This document shows, one piece after another, positions 1 through 8,482 of a stretch of DNA of 49,085 nt (positions are counted from its first letter, which is position 1; every line of letters starts with the position of its first letter). A model generated the notes under the pieces. It did not search any database and was not told where the DNA came from. It saw nothing but the letters and a program-made list of their open reading frames with translations. The stretch is from JBDHZU01 sp039812085 (GTDB lineage: Bacteria > Actinomycetota > Actinomycetes > S36-B12 > UBA10799). The DNA lies in the NCBI GenBank assembly GCA_039812085.1, contig JBDHZU010000002.1, positions 1-49,085 of the forward strand, given 5' to 3'. A program made the position numbers and the translations under genes.

Positions 1-302
1 CGTAGCTGAAACGGGGTTGCCGGCATCACGATCGCAGTTGTCTCGGGAGAGGTCTTGGTAGGGGCCCACGTGAAAATCGGAGCGGCCCGTTCAATAGGTA
101 GGACAGACAGCGTGATGCCGATGAGTACGGCTAGTGCACTAAGGATTAAGGGCAAGCTGAAGTCGACGCCGCGACGGCCACGGCGCAGTAGGCCTCGGAC
201 GGAGCCGCTTGCCTGCGGTGCTTTTTCTGCATGCAGCGCATCATCCGAATCTGGTGTGAACAACGCGAGACCATCCCTTAGACAACAGGTGATCGCGATC
301 AT
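1..302 (-). CDS. Emb-like arabinosyltransferase, N-terminal part (runs off left edge)
   Basis: About 100 N-terminal residues are present and the gene continues beyond base 1. The start is ATG at 302; an in-frame TAG lies nine codons upstream, so a longer start is excluded. A hydrophilic stretch of about 45 residues is followed by an Arg-rich patch (LLRRGRRGVDF), one hydrophobic helix and an extracytoplasmic segment (PIERAAPIFTWAPTKT). This order resembles the start of mycobacterial EmbA/B/C, where TM1 leads into a carbohydrate-binding-like loop with a conserved Trp-Pro. Emb proteins transfer arabinose from decaprenyl-phosphoryl-arabinose to cell-wall arabinan. The divergent neighbour is dprE2, which makes that donor, and this supports the call. 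The catalytic region lies outside the window, so AftA or another GT-C transferase remains possible. Confidence 0.55.
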   Translation of the reverse strand, partial: MIAITCCLRDGLALFTPDSDDALHAEKAPQASGSVRGLLRRGRRGVDFSLPLILSALAVLIGITLSVLPIERAAPIFTWAPTKTSPETTAIVMPATPFQL

Positions 303-363
303 ATGGCCGCAGATTGCGGTTCGGCGCTATTGAGACATCAGCGTCGGGAGCAACCTTTCACGG

Positions 364-369
364 TAGATT
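364..369 (+). promoter_or_regulatory. candidate leaderless -10 box of dprE2
   Basis: TAGATT ends seven bases before the ATG at 377, and no purine-rich ribosome-binding site sits just before that ATG. This spacing would put transcription initiation at or next to the start codon. The same layout recurs at several other first genes in the window. Inferred from sequence only. Confidence 0.4.
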
Positions 370-376
370 TGCCGCT

Positions 377-1147
377 ATGCGTGATGCTCTTGGTTCGGTG
401 CAGTCGGTTGCGTTACTCGGCGGGACGAGCGAGATCGGATTGGCCATTGTTCGGCGGTTTGGATCCGACGGACGTCTCAAGCGGATCGTGCTAGCAGCAC
501 GTGACACCCAGAAGGCACAAGTCGCAGCGGACGAATTGAGTGCATTACCGGGTAATCCAGCTGTCGAGGTTGTCGCTTTCGATGCGGCAGACACAGCAAC
601 TCATGCACCGGCGCTGGAGCAGATCTTTTCCGGGCACGTCGATGTGGTCATCTCAGCTTTCGGAGTCTTGGGGCGCATCGACATGTTGAACGATGTTGAT
701 GCAGTGCATGAGGTGCTGGAAGTCAATCTGGTCGCCGCTGTTACGACCGGAACTACCGTCGTCCAGAAGTTGCAGGCGCAGGGATCGGGCAGCTTCGTCG
801 TCTTATCGTCAGTTGCGGCTGAGCGGCCACGGGCGAACAACTTTGTGTATGCCGCCTCCAAAGCCGGACTCGATTCTTGGGCGTCGGGCTTGGCTGATGC
901 TCTGGCCGGAAGTCCGGTCACTGTGACTGTTGTTCGACCAGGATTTGTCCGGACGCAAATGACAGAAGGTATGGCAGATGCCCCACTGGCGACCACGCCA
1001 GACGTGATCGCCGATGCCGTGGTCGCAGGCGTTCGGGCAGGAAAACCGTTGGTGTGGGCACCAGCTGCGGTCCGCCCGATGATGTCGGTCTTACGACACC
1101 TACCGCGCCCCGTTTATCGGCAAGTCGCGAAGCGCGCAGGCAACTAG
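377..1147 (+). CDS. dprE2: decaprenylphospho-beta-D-erythro-pentofuranosid-2-ulose 2-reductase (DprE2)
   Basis: Short-chain dehydrogenase of 256 residues, close to the mycobacterial DprE2 length. It reduces the 2-keto intermediate made by DprE1 to decaprenyl-phosphoryl-arabinose, the arabinan donor, at the inner face of the membrane. Visible features are the Rossmann motif LLGGTSEIG (about residues 13-21), the catalytic YAASK (about 158-162) and the family-typical C-terminal segment LVWAPAAVRPMMSVLRHLPR. The frame is open 21 codons further upstream, but the ATG at 377 gives the family N-terminus (MRDALGSVQSVALLGG) and follows a TAGATT box. dprE1 is not in the window. The arabinosyltransferase-like gene starts divergently 75 bases away. 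The stop adjoins coaE with no gap. Subfamily assignment is by recall of the Mycobacterium protein. Confidence 0.85.
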   Translation: MRDALGSVQSVALLGGTSEIGLAIVRRFGSDGRLKRIVLAARDTQKAQVAADELSALPGNPAVEVVAFDAADTATHAPALEQIFSGHVDVVISAFGVLGRIDMLNDVDAVHEVLEVNLVAAVTTGTTVVQKLQAQGSGSFVVLSSVAAERPRANNFVYAASKAGLDSWASGLADALAGSPVTVTVVRPGFVRTQMTEGMADAPLATTPDVIADAVVAGVRAGKPLVWAPAAVRPMMSVLRHLPRPVYRQVAKRAGN

Positions 1148-1771
1148 ATGCTGCGGGTTGGGCTGACCGGCGGAATCGGTTCGGGTAAGTCGACTGTTGC
1201 CCGACTCCTGGCGAAGCACGGTGCCATTGTGGTGGATTCCGATGCCATCGCTCGTGAGGTCGTTGCCCCGGGAACACCAGGGTTAACTCAACTTGTGGCT
1301 GAATTCGGGCCGGAGATTTTGGCTGAAGATGGCAGTCTCAATCGAGCAGAGTTGGCGGCTCAAGCATTCGCCGATCCACAACGCCGGGCGGTGCTGGACG
1401 GGATCACCCATCCACTGATCACTGCCCGCACTGCGGAGTTGTTCGCCGCTGCTGGGCATGGGGAGATCGTCGTGCATGACATCCCGTTACTGACTGAGCT
1501 GGGTTTGGAGCATGCCTACGACTACGTGATCGTGGTGGATGCTTCCGAAGAGACTCGGGCAGCGCGGCTGGTTGGTCGGGGACTGACCGAAGAAGATGCG
1601 CGTGCCCGCATGAGCCATCAAGCCACTCGTGAACAAAGACTGGCGATTGCTGATGCTGTCATCGAAAACGAGGGTCGTGAATCTGACTTGGAACCTGCGG
1701 TGGCAGAACTTTGGGCAGAGTTAGAGCGACTGGGCCAGTCAAAGGCGGCGAGGATCAATCCCGCTCGCTAG
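1148..1771 (+). CDS. coaE: dephospho-CoA kinase
   Basis: This cytoplasmic kinase of 207 residues catalyses the last step of coenzyme A synthesis, ATP-dependent phosphorylation of the 3'-hydroxyl of dephospho-CoA. The N-terminus carries the P-loop GLTGGIGSGKST (residues 5-16), followed by the CoaE signatures VDSDAIAREVV and HPLI, and HDIPLLTE in the middle. The length is normal for a CoaE without the fused C-terminal DUF found in mycobacteria. The ATG directly follows the dprE2 stop codon, so the two are probably co-transcribed. A CoaE gene just upstream of uvrB is a common actinobacterial arrangement. Confidence 0.95.
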   Translation: MLRVGLTGGIGSGKSTVARLLAKHGAIVVDSDAIAREVVAPGTPGLTQLVAEFGPEILAEDGSLNRAELAAQAFADPQRRAVLDGITHPLITARTAELFAAAGHGEIVVHDIPLLTELGLEHAYDYVIVVDASEETRAARLVGRGLTEEDARARMSHQATREQRLAIADAVIENEGRESDLEPAVAELWAELERLGQSKAARINPAR

Positions 1772-1825
1772 TCGCAGGCGATTCAGCGTGAAGAATATTC
1801 AGACAAACCGTTGATTCCACCCAGG

Positions 1826-1831
1826 TAGGGT
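1826..1831 (+). promoter_or_regulatory. candidate leaderless -10 box of uvrB
   Basis: TAGGGT is followed by exactly six bases and then the uvrB ATG at 1838. It could instead act as a weak G-rich ribosome-binding site, since AGG and GGG lie 8-12 bases from the start. The layout matches that at uvrA, the DUF3099 gene and others. Confidence 0.4.
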
Positions 1832-1837
1832 TGAGTA

Positions 1838-3958
1838 ATGGCGCGTCCCATCACTGATCTGCAGCGAACGGTGGCGCCATTCCAGGTCGTCAGCGAGTAT
1901 CAACCAGCCGGTGATCAGCCCGCTGCCATTGATGAGATAACTCGCCGCATCGAAGCGGGCGATGAACATGTCGTGCTGTTGGGGGCCACAGGTACCGGCA
2001 AAAGCGCCACGACCGCGTGGTTAGTGGAGAGGCTTCAACGACCCACGTTGGTGATGGCTCCTAACAAGACCTTGGCTGCGCAGCTTGCGCATGAGTTCCG
2101 TGAACTGTTGCCGAATAACGCGGTCGAGTACTTCGTGTCTTACTACGACTATTACCAGCCTGAGGCGTATATCCCGCAGTCCGATACATACATCGAAAAG
2201 GACTCCTCGATCAACGAGGAAGTGGAGCGACTGCGACATAGCGCGACGAATAGTTTGCTCACCCGACGGGACTGCCTCGTGGTGGCAACGGTGTCTGCCA
2301 TCTACGGGTTGGGGACTCCGCAGGAATACATCGACCGGATGGTGCGACTGCGGGTAGGGGAGGAGTACGACCGCGATTCGATCCTGCGCAAATTGGTACA
2401 GATCCAATACGCGCGCAATGATCTGGCATTCACCCGAGGCACATTCCGAGTGCGCGGAGACACGGTTGAGGTGTTCCCGGTCTATGAGGAACACCCCGTT
2501 CGGATCGAGTTCTTTGGTGACGAAGTCGAACGGCTTATGACGCTGCACCCGGTCACCGGAGAGATCCTGACCGAAGACAACGAGCTTTATGTTTTTCCTG
2601 CTAGTCACTACGTGGCGGGGCCGGAGCGAATGGAACGAGCCATCGCTGACATCGAGGTTGAGCTGGCTGAACGGTTGACCGAGCTGGAACAGCAGAACCG
2701 TTTGCTGGAGGCGCAACGTTTGCGGATGCGCACGGAGTACGACCTGGAAACCATGCAACAACTGGGTTTCTGCCCCGGAATCGAGAACTACTCCCGACAT
2801 ATTGATGGGCGCGAACCGGGTTCCGCTCCGAACTGTCTGCTCGACTACTTCCCGGAAGACTTCTTGTTGGTGCTCGATGAGTCTCATGTCACGGTGCCGC
2901 AGATCGGGGGCATGTACGAGGGAGATATGAGTCGTAAACGGATGCTGGTTGACCATGGATTCCGTTTACCGAGTGCGATGGATAACCGTCCCCTGAGGTG
3001 GGAAGAGTTCGTCGAGCGAATTGGACAAACCGTCTACCTATCGGCCACACCTGGCCCGTACGAGTTGGCCCGTGCCGATGGAAAGGTTGTCGAACAGGTC
3101 ATCCGCCCCACAGGCTTGCTCGATCCGGAAATCATCGTTAAGCCCACGAAGGGGCAGATCGATGACCTTTTGGGTGAAATCCAGCAGCGGGTGGAATCCG
3201 ATGAGCGAGTTTTGGTCACCACGCTGACCAAGCGGATGGCCGAAGATCTCACCGACTATCTGCTGGAACACAACGTCCGTGCTCGCTACCTGCACTCCGA
3301 AGTCGACACGTTGCGTCGCGTGGAATTGTTACGCGAGTTACGACAAGGCGTGTTCGACGTGCTGGTGGGAATCAACTTGCTCCGCGAAGGTCTGGATCTT
3401 CCGGAAGTAAGTCTGGTGGCGATTCTGGATGCGGACAAAGAAGGCTTCCTGCGCAGTGAACGCAGCCTGGTGCAGACGATTGGCCGCGCTGCCCGAAACG
3501 TGTCTGGCCAAGTTCATATGTATGCCGACACCATCACCGAGTCGATGAGTAAAGCAATCGATGAGACGAATCGTCGTCGGGCAAAGCAAGCGGCCTACAA
3601 CGCCGAACGTGGGGTAGACCCGCAACCGCTGCGCAAGAAGATCGCGGACATCACTGACTTGATCGCGAAAGAAGACGCTGACACCGAAGACCTGCTCGGA
3701 GGTAGTGGTCGGTCACGCTCCCGTGGCCGGGTGGCCGGGCCGGACATGAAGTCCCGTGGCAAGAAGGACGATGCCGTCCGAGTGGCTGATTCCGATGGAA
3801 TGCCTGCGACCGATCTGGTGGATCTGATCAATCGACTCACTGAACAAATGCATACAGCCGCTGCCGAACTGCAATTCGAATTGGCTGCCCGCTATCGAGA
3901 TGAAGTGTCCGAACTGAAGCGAGAACTGCGGCAGATGCGCGAAGCCGGTCACGCATGA
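1838..3958 (+). CDS. uvrB: excinuclease ABC subunit B
   Basis: UvrB, 706 residues, is the damage-verifying helicase-like subunit of UvrABC nucleotide-excision repair; UvrA loads it onto DNA and it recruits UvrC. Visible features are the Q-like motif YQPAGDQPAAI, Walker A GATGTGKS (49-56), the beta-hairpin region with SYYDYYQPEAYIP (about 101-113), the Walker B region LDESHV (about 345-350), helicase motifs GINLLREGLDLPEV and QTIGRAARN, and a C-terminal UVR domain (about 660-700) that contacts UvrC. A charged linker rich in Ser, Arg and Gly precedes the UVR domain. The stop overlaps the TerC start (ATGA). uvrA and uvrC lie further along on the same strand. Confidence 0.97.
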   Translation: MARPITDLQRTVAPFQVVSEYQPAGDQPAAIDEITRRIEAGDEHVVLLGATGTGKSATTAWLVERLQRPTLVMAPNKTLAAQLAHEFRELLPNNAVEYFVSYYDYYQPEAYIPQSDTYIEKDSSINEEVERLRHSATNSLLTRRDCLVVATVSAIYGLGTPQEYIDRMVRLRVGEEYDRDSILRKLVQIQYARNDLAFTRGTFRVRGDTVEVFPVYEEHPVRIEFFGDEVERLMTLHPVTGEILTEDNELYVFPASHYVAGPERMERAIADIEVELAERLTELEQQNRLLEAQRLRMRTEYDLETMQQLGFCPGIENYSRHIDGREPGSAPNCLLDYFPEDFLLVLDESHVTVPQIGGMYEGDMSRKRMLVDHGFRLPSAMDNRPLRWEEFVERIGQTVYLSATPGPYELARADGKVVEQVIRPTGLLDPEIIVKPTKGQIDDLLGEIQQRVESDERVLVTTLTKRMAEDLTDYLLEHNVRARYLHSEVDTLRRVELLRELRQGVFDVLVGINLLREGLDLPEVSLVAILDADKEGFLRSERSLVQTIGRAARNVSGQVHMYADTITESMSKAIDETNRRRAKQAAYNAERGVDPQPLRKKIADITDLIAKEDADTEDLLGGSGRSRSRGRVAGPDMKSRGKKDDAVRVADSDGMPATDLVDLINRLTEQMHTAAAELQFELAARYRDEVSELKRELRQMREAGHA

Positions 3959-4995
3959 GCGTCACTATCTGGGTCTGGGCATTAACCGTCGCGGGCATCA
4001 TCGCGCTGTTGGCGTTGGACTTCTTGATCAGCCACAACCCACACCATGTATCGGTCAAAGAAGCCGGACTGTGGTCAATCTTCTACATCGCCGTTGCCGT
4101 GGCTTTTGGCTTGGGGATTCTCTACGTCGACCACGAGTACGGCGTTCAGTTCTTTGCTGCCTATCTGGTGGAGAAGTCTCTATCGGTCGACAACTTGTTT
4201 GTCTTCGCCATCATCCTGGCGCGATTTGCCGTCCCGGACGACCTGCAGCAACGCGTCTTGTTGTTCGGCATCGTGCTTGCACTGATCTTCCGCACCATTT
4301 TCATCGCACTTGGCGCGGCCGCCCTGGCCTACTTCTCCTTCACTTTTGTCATCTTTGGTGCGTTGCTGATCTGGACGGGGATTCAACTGGCCCGCCACCG
4401 CGACGACGATCCCGATCCTGGCGACAACTTCCTTATCAAGCGAATCAAGGCGCGTGGCCGACTCGTGCCGGACTATCACGGCACCAAGCTGTTCGTTCAT
4501 CACAATGGCCAACGCTTGATGACTCCGCTGTTGCTGGTCGTGATCGCTATCGGATCGACTGACTTGTTGTTCGCGCTGGATTCGATTCCGGCCACCTTCG
4601 GGGTGACGCAACATGCCTACTTGGTATTCGCGGCCAATGCTTTCGCCCTGCTCGGCCTGCGCGCGCTGTTCTTCTTGTTGAAGGGTCTGCTGGATCGACT
4701 GGTCTATCTATCGATTGGCTTGGCTCTGATTCTGATCTTTATCGGCGTGAAGCTGATCCTCACGTTCGCCCATGAGGTGTCCCCGAGCATTCCAAAGATT
4801 CCTACGGTCACGTCGTTGTTGGTGATCGTTGCGATTTTGTGTGTGGTGACGGTTGCCAGTGTGATCAAGGTTCGTCGAGACCCGGATTCGGTGGCCCACG
4901 CGGGAACGGTCACCGAACCTGACCGATCACATGATGATGAGCCAGTTATTCCACCTGCACCGCCCGAGGATTCCGAAAAACCCACCGGTCCTTGA
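3955..4995 (+). CDS. TerC family integral membrane protein
   Basis: A protein of 346 residues with about eight or nine hydrophobic helices and a hydrophilic Pro/Glu/Asp-rich tail (about 305-346). The TerC hallmarks are intramembrane acidic motifs: EKSLSVDNLFVFA in the N-terminal half and STDLLFALDSIPA in the C-terminal half. Family members such as Alx/MeeF and TerC are linked to manganese export and tellurite resistance; the substrate here is not proven. The ATG overlaps the uvrB stop, so it is translationally coupled to uvrB. No yybP-ykoY manganese riboswitch can precede it, because the upstream sequence is uvrB coding sequence. Confidence 0.9.
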   Translation: MSVTIWVWALTVAGIIALLALDFLISHNPHHVSVKEAGLWSIFYIAVAVAFGLGILYVDHEYGVQFFAAYLVEKSLSVDNLFVFAIILARFAVPDDLQQRVLLFGIVLALIFRTIFIALGAAALAYFSFTFVIFGALLIWTGIQLARHRDDDPDPGDNFLIKRIKARGRLVPDYHGTKLFVHHNGQRLMTPLLLVVIAIGSTDLLFALDSIPATFGVTQHAYLVFAANAFALLGLRALFFLLKGLLDRLVYLSIGLALILIFIGVKLILTFAHEVSPSIPKIPTVTSLLVIVAILCVVTVASVIKVRRDPDSVAHAGTVTEPDRSHDDEPVIPPAPPEDSEKPTGP

Positions 4996-5045
4996 CTTGT
5001 TGTTGACGCTTGCTAAATTGTTATTGACACATGCTCAACAACAAT
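4992..5045 (+). promoter_or_regulatory. promoter and operator-like repeats of the fatty-acid oxidation operon
   Basis: A candidate promoter is TTGACT (4992-4997), a 16-base spacer and TAAATT (5014-5019). It overlaps two tandem copies of a 21-bp unit at 4997-5017 and 5018-5038, sharing the core TTGTTRTTGAC and a following TGCT (17 of 21 positions identical). The second copy starts a palindrome: ATTGTTATTGA (5017-5027), seven bases, TCAACAACAAT (5035-5045), with one arm mismatch. The first copy's TTGTTGTTGA is also an exact inverted repeat of 5035-5044. This is a likely binding site for the TetR regulator encoded at the operon's end (8479-9141). The operator role is inferred. Confidence 0.6.
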
Positions 5046-5089
5046 GTTCATTTGGCGCGCCCTGCGTGCCTCATCAATGAGGAGCGTCC

Positions 5090-6301
5090 ATGACCGAAGC
5101 ATTCATTTACGAGGCGATCCGTACGCCTCGTGGCCGTGGCAAAGCCAACGGCTCACTGCACAGCGTTAAGCCAATCAGCCTGGTCACTGGGCTCATCGAC
5201 GAACTTCGCACTCGTCACCCCGGCATGGACACCAATGCAGTGGATGACTTGCTGCTCGGCTGTGTGACGCCCGTCGGTGACCAAGGTGCCGATATCGCCA
5301 AGACCGCAGCAATTGCCGCTGGTCTACCGGACACGGTTGCTGGCTACCAGCTCAACCGCTTCTGTGCCTCTGGCCTGGAAGCCGTCAATACCGCTGCACA
5401 GAAGGTCGCGTCCGGGTGGGACAGCTTGATCTTTGCCGGTGGTGTGGAGTCGATGAGCCGAGTACCGATGGGCACCGATGGTGGCCCGTGGGCCATGGAT
5501 CCGCAGACTGCGTACGACACGTACTTCGTGCCCCAGGGAATCTCCGCCGACCTCATTGCCACCACAGAAGGTTTCACCCGTGATGACGTGGACGAGTACG
5601 CCGCTCGTTCTCAAGAACGCACCGCGAAGGCATGGTCCGGCGGTTACTTTGCCAAGAGCGTGGTCCCGGTCAAGGACATCAACGGCGTCACCATCCTTGA
5701 CCAAGACGAGCACATGCGTCCGGGCACCACAGCAGCAGACTTGGGCAAGCTCAAGCCATCCTTCGCCGGTATCGGTGAGATGGGCGGCTTCGATGCGGTT
5801 GCACTGCAGAAGTTCCACTGGGTCGAAGAAATCGACCACGTCCATACCCCGGGTAACAGCTCGGGAATCGTTGATGGGGCAGCACTAGTTGTCATCGGCA
5901 ACGAGCAAGTGGGCAAGGACTTCGGCATGACGCCACGCGGTCGCATCGTGGCGACGGCCGTGTCTGGCGCGGACCCGACGATCATGTTGACCGGCCCGAC
6001 CCCGGCCACCCTCAAGGCGTTGAAGACCGCCGGTCTGACCGTCGATGACATCGATCACTGGGAACTCAACGAAGCCTTCGCTGCAGTTGTCTTGAAGTGG
6101 ATTAAGGACCTCGATCTGGATACCGACAAGGTGAACCCAGTCGGCGGTGCCATTGCAATGGGTCACCCACTGGGTGCCACCGGAGCCATGATCCTCGGTG
6201 CCACGCTCGATGAGCTTGAGCGCACGGGTGGCCGCTACGGCGTCCTCAGCCTGTGCATCGGCGGCGGCATGGGCATCGCAACCATCATCGAGCGCGTCTG
6301 A
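5090..6301 (+). CDS. fadA: acetyl-CoA C-acyltransferase (3-ketoacyl-CoA thiolase)
   Basis: Thiolase of 403 residues that cleaves 3-ketoacyl-CoA with CoA to acetyl-CoA and a shortened acyl-CoA, the last step of beta-oxidation. Visible features are the nucleophile motif NRFCASGLEAV (Cys about residue 93), the NEAFA motif, the GGAIAMGHPLGATGA signature with the catalytic His, and the second Cys in LCIGGGMG near the C-terminus. A strong ribosome-binding site (GAGGAG, 5080-5085) precedes the ATG. It is the first gene of a three-gene operon with the multifunctional FadB protein and a TetR regulator. Chain-length specificity cannot be read from the sequence. Confidence 0.93.
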   Translation: MTEAFIYEAIRTPRGRGKANGSLHSVKPISLVTGLIDELRTRHPGMDTNAVDDLLLGCVTPVGDQGADIAKTAAIAAGLPDTVAGYQLNRFCASGLEAVNTAAQKVASGWDSLIFAGGVESMSRVPMGTDGGPWAMDPQTAYDTYFVPQGISADLIATTEGFTRDDVDEYAARSQERTAKAWSGGYFAKSVVPVKDINGVTILDQDEHMRPGTTAADLGKLKPSFAGIGEMGGFDAVALQKFHWVEEIDHVHTPGNSSGIVDGAALVVIGNEQVGKDFGMTPRGRIVATAVSGADPTIMLTGPTPATLKALKTAGLTVDDIDHWELNEAFAAVVLKWIKDLDLDTDKVNPVGGAIAMGHPLGATGAMILGATLDELERTGGRYGVLSLCIGGGMGIATIIERV

Positions 6302-6319
6302 GATCGGGAGAGAATCGAA

Positions 6320-8482
6320 ATGACTGACAACATGATCAACTGGAGTCAAGACGCCGACGGCATCGTCACCCTCACGATGGACGATCCCAATCAATCGGCC
6401 AACACCATGAACGACACGTTCATCGAATCGTTCTCCGAGACGGTCGATCGGATCGCTGCCGAACAAGAATCCATCACCGGCGTCATTCTCACCAGCGCAA
6501 AGAAGACCTTCTTCGCTGGCGGCGACCTCACCCTCATCAGCAAGGCGACCAAAGACGATGCCGCGCAGATGGAAGAGCAGACCAACGGTCTGAAGGCCAA
6601 GATGCGTCAACTGGAAACCCTCGGTAAGCCAGTGGTTTCGGTCATCAACGGCGCCGCACTTGGTGGAGGCCTGGAACTGGCTCTCGCCACGCACCGACGG
6701 ATTGCCGTTGATGCAAAGGGTTCAGAAATTGGCCTGCCCGAAGTAACCCTGGGTCTATTGCCTGGCGGTGGGGGTGTCGCTCGTACGGTTCGCATGTTCG
6801 GCCTGCAGAAGGCACTCATGGAGATCCTGCTTCAGGGACAGCGCCGTAAGCCGGCGGCTGCGCTCGAGGTCGGTCTGGTCGATGAACTCGTTGCCTCGCC
6901 AGAAGAAGGCGTGCAGAAGGCAACTGAATGGATCAAGGCGAATCCAGAATCCACTCAGGCATGGGACGTTAAGGGCTACAAGATTCCTGGTGGGACACCC
7001 AAGTCTCCGGCACTGGCAGCGATGCTCCCGGCTTTCCCGGCAAATCTGCGCAAGCAGGTTAAGGGTGCGCCGATGCCCGCGCCGCACCACATCATGTCGG
7101 CGGCAGTGGAAGGTGCACAGGTCGATTTCGATAACGCGAGCCTGATTGAGACCCGTTACTTCGTTGATCTGGCAACTGGTCAAGTCAGCAAGAACATGAT
7201 CAAGGCGTTCTTCAACGATCTGCAGTACATCAACAAGGGCGGATTCCGTCCGGACGGCTACGAACAGCACGCTGCCAAGAAGGTCGTCGTGCTGGGTGCC
7301 GGAATGATGGGTGCCGGTATCGCCTACCAGTGCGCACGCAGCGGCCTGGAGGTTGTACTCAAGGACGTGTCCGTCGAGGCAGCAGAAAAGGGCAAGGCCT
7401 ACTCGGAGAAGATCCTGGACAAAGCCGTTTCCCGCGGTCGGATGACGCAAGAGCAGCGCGACGAGGTGCTTGGTCGCATCGTTGCTACTGACAATCCGGT
7501 GGAAGCCAAGGGTGCTGATCTACTCATCGAGGCTGTCTTCGAAGACATGGATCTGAAGAAGAAGGTCTACTCAGAGATCGAGCCGCACCTGGCTGAAGAT
7601 GCGTTGTTGGCATCGAACACTTCCACCATCCCGATCACGGAACTGGGTACCGCTGTTACGCGTCCCAAGGACTTCATCGGTATGCACTTCTTCTCCCCAG
7701 TGGACAAGATGCCGCTGTTGGAGATCGTGGTCGGTGACGACACTTCAGATGCGACGCTGGCCAAGGCGCTCGATGTCGCCTTGCAGATCAAGAAGACCCC
7801 GATCGTCGTCAATGACAGTCGCGGATTCTTCACTAGTCGGGTCATCGGAACCTTCCTGATGGAAGCTGTGGCCATGGTGGGTGAAGGTGCACCTGCGACT
7901 TCTGTGGAGCAGGCCGGTCTGCAAGCCGGTTACCCAGCTGGTCCGTTGGCGGTGTTGGACGAAGTCGCTCTCACGTTGTTCCGTCGCATTCGCGAGCAAG
8001 CTCGGGAAGCAGCCGAGGCAGCGGGCGAGGAGTACCCAGATCATCCGGCCTACCCCGTGGTGGACAAGCTCGTACTTGAGTTTGGTCGCGGCGGTCGTGC
8101 CGAAGGTGCAGGCTTCTACAACTACGAAGACGGCAAGCGTCAAGGTTTCTGGGAAGGCTTGCCGGAGAACTTCGGTGGCGACAATCGCGAGTTGCCCTTC
8201 GAGGACATGCAAGAGCGAATGTTGTTCGTCGAGGCTGTCGACAGTGTCCGTTGCCTCGATGAAGGTGTGCTGCGTTCCGTTCCCGAAGCCAACATCGGTT
8301 CGATCTTCGGCATCGGATTCCCTGCCTGGACCGGCGGTGTTCTGCAGTACATCAACGGCTACCCCGGTGGGCCGAAGGGCTTCGTCGCCCGTGCGGAAGA
8401 ACTCGCCGAGAAGTACGGCGATCGCTTCACCCCACCGCAGTCGTTGATCGATCTGGCGAACTCTGGCGGAACGTACGAATGA
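6320..8482 (+). CDS. fadB: 3-hydroxyacyl-CoA dehydrogenase / enoyl-CoA hydratase (FadB, fatty-acid oxidation alpha subunit)
   Basis: Multifunctional beta-oxidation enzyme of 720 residues. The N-terminal crotonase half (about 1-200) hydrates trans-2-enoyl-CoA; both catalytic glutamates are in place (GGGLELA and GLPEVTLGLLPGGGG). The middle holds the NAD-binding motif VVLGAGMMGAG (about 323-333) and the dehydrogenase catalytic His in GMHFFSPVDKMPLLE. The C-terminal part is the 3-hydroxyacyl-CoA dehydrogenase helical domain (Pfam 3HCDH). With the upstream thiolase it would form the trifunctional alpha2-beta2 complex. It lies 18 bases after the thiolase gene with GGGAGA before the ATG, and its stop overlaps the TetR start by ATGA. 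Confidence 0.95.
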   Translation: MTDNMINWSQDADGIVTLTMDDPNQSANTMNDTFIESFSETVDRIAAEQESITGVILTSAKKTFFAGGDLTLISKATKDDAAQMEEQTNGLKAKMRQLETLGKPVVSVINGAALGGGLELALATHRRIAVDAKGSEIGLPEVTLGLLPGGGGVARTVRMFGLQKALMEILLQGQRRKPAAALEVGLVDELVASPEEGVQKATEWIKANPESTQAWDVKGYKIPGGTPKSPALAAMLPAFPANLRKQVKGAPMPAPHHIMSAAVEGAQVDFDNASLIETRYFVDLATGQVSKNMIKAFFNDLQYINKGGFRPDGYEQHAAKKVVVLGAGMMGAGIAYQCARSGLEVVLKDVSVEAAEKGKAYSEKILDKAVSRGRMTQEQRDEVLGRIVATDNPVEAKGADLLIEAVFEDMDLKKKVYSEIEPHLAEDALLASNTSTIPITELGTAVTRPKDFIGMHFFSPVDKMPLLEIVVGDDTSDATLAKALDVALQIKKTPIVVNDSRGFFTSRVIGTFLMEAVAMVGEGAPATSVEQAGLQAGYPAGPLAVLDEVALTLFRRIREQAREAAEAAGEEYPDHPAYPVVDKLVLEFGRGGRAEGAGFYNYEDGKRQGFWEGLPENFGGDNRELPFEDMQERMLFVEAVDSVRCLDEGVLRSVPEANIGSIFGIGFPAWTGGVLQYINGYPGGPKGFVARAEELAEKYGDRFTPPQSLIDLANSGGTYE

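Noticed and set aside
55..333. Plus-strand open frame of 92 codons at the left edge
   Set aside because: It is antisense to the Emb-like N-terminus, which has a convincing membrane helix and family-like pattern; the plus frame has no recognisable features.
2021..2956. 311-codon minus-strand open frame inside uvrB
   Set aside because: Fully antisense to the conserved UvrB core; composition is that of a shadow frame.
5024..5052. Alternative fad promoter with TTGACA (5024-5029)
   Set aside because: No acceptable -10 box at 16-18 bases; TTGACA is better explained as part of the tandem repeat.
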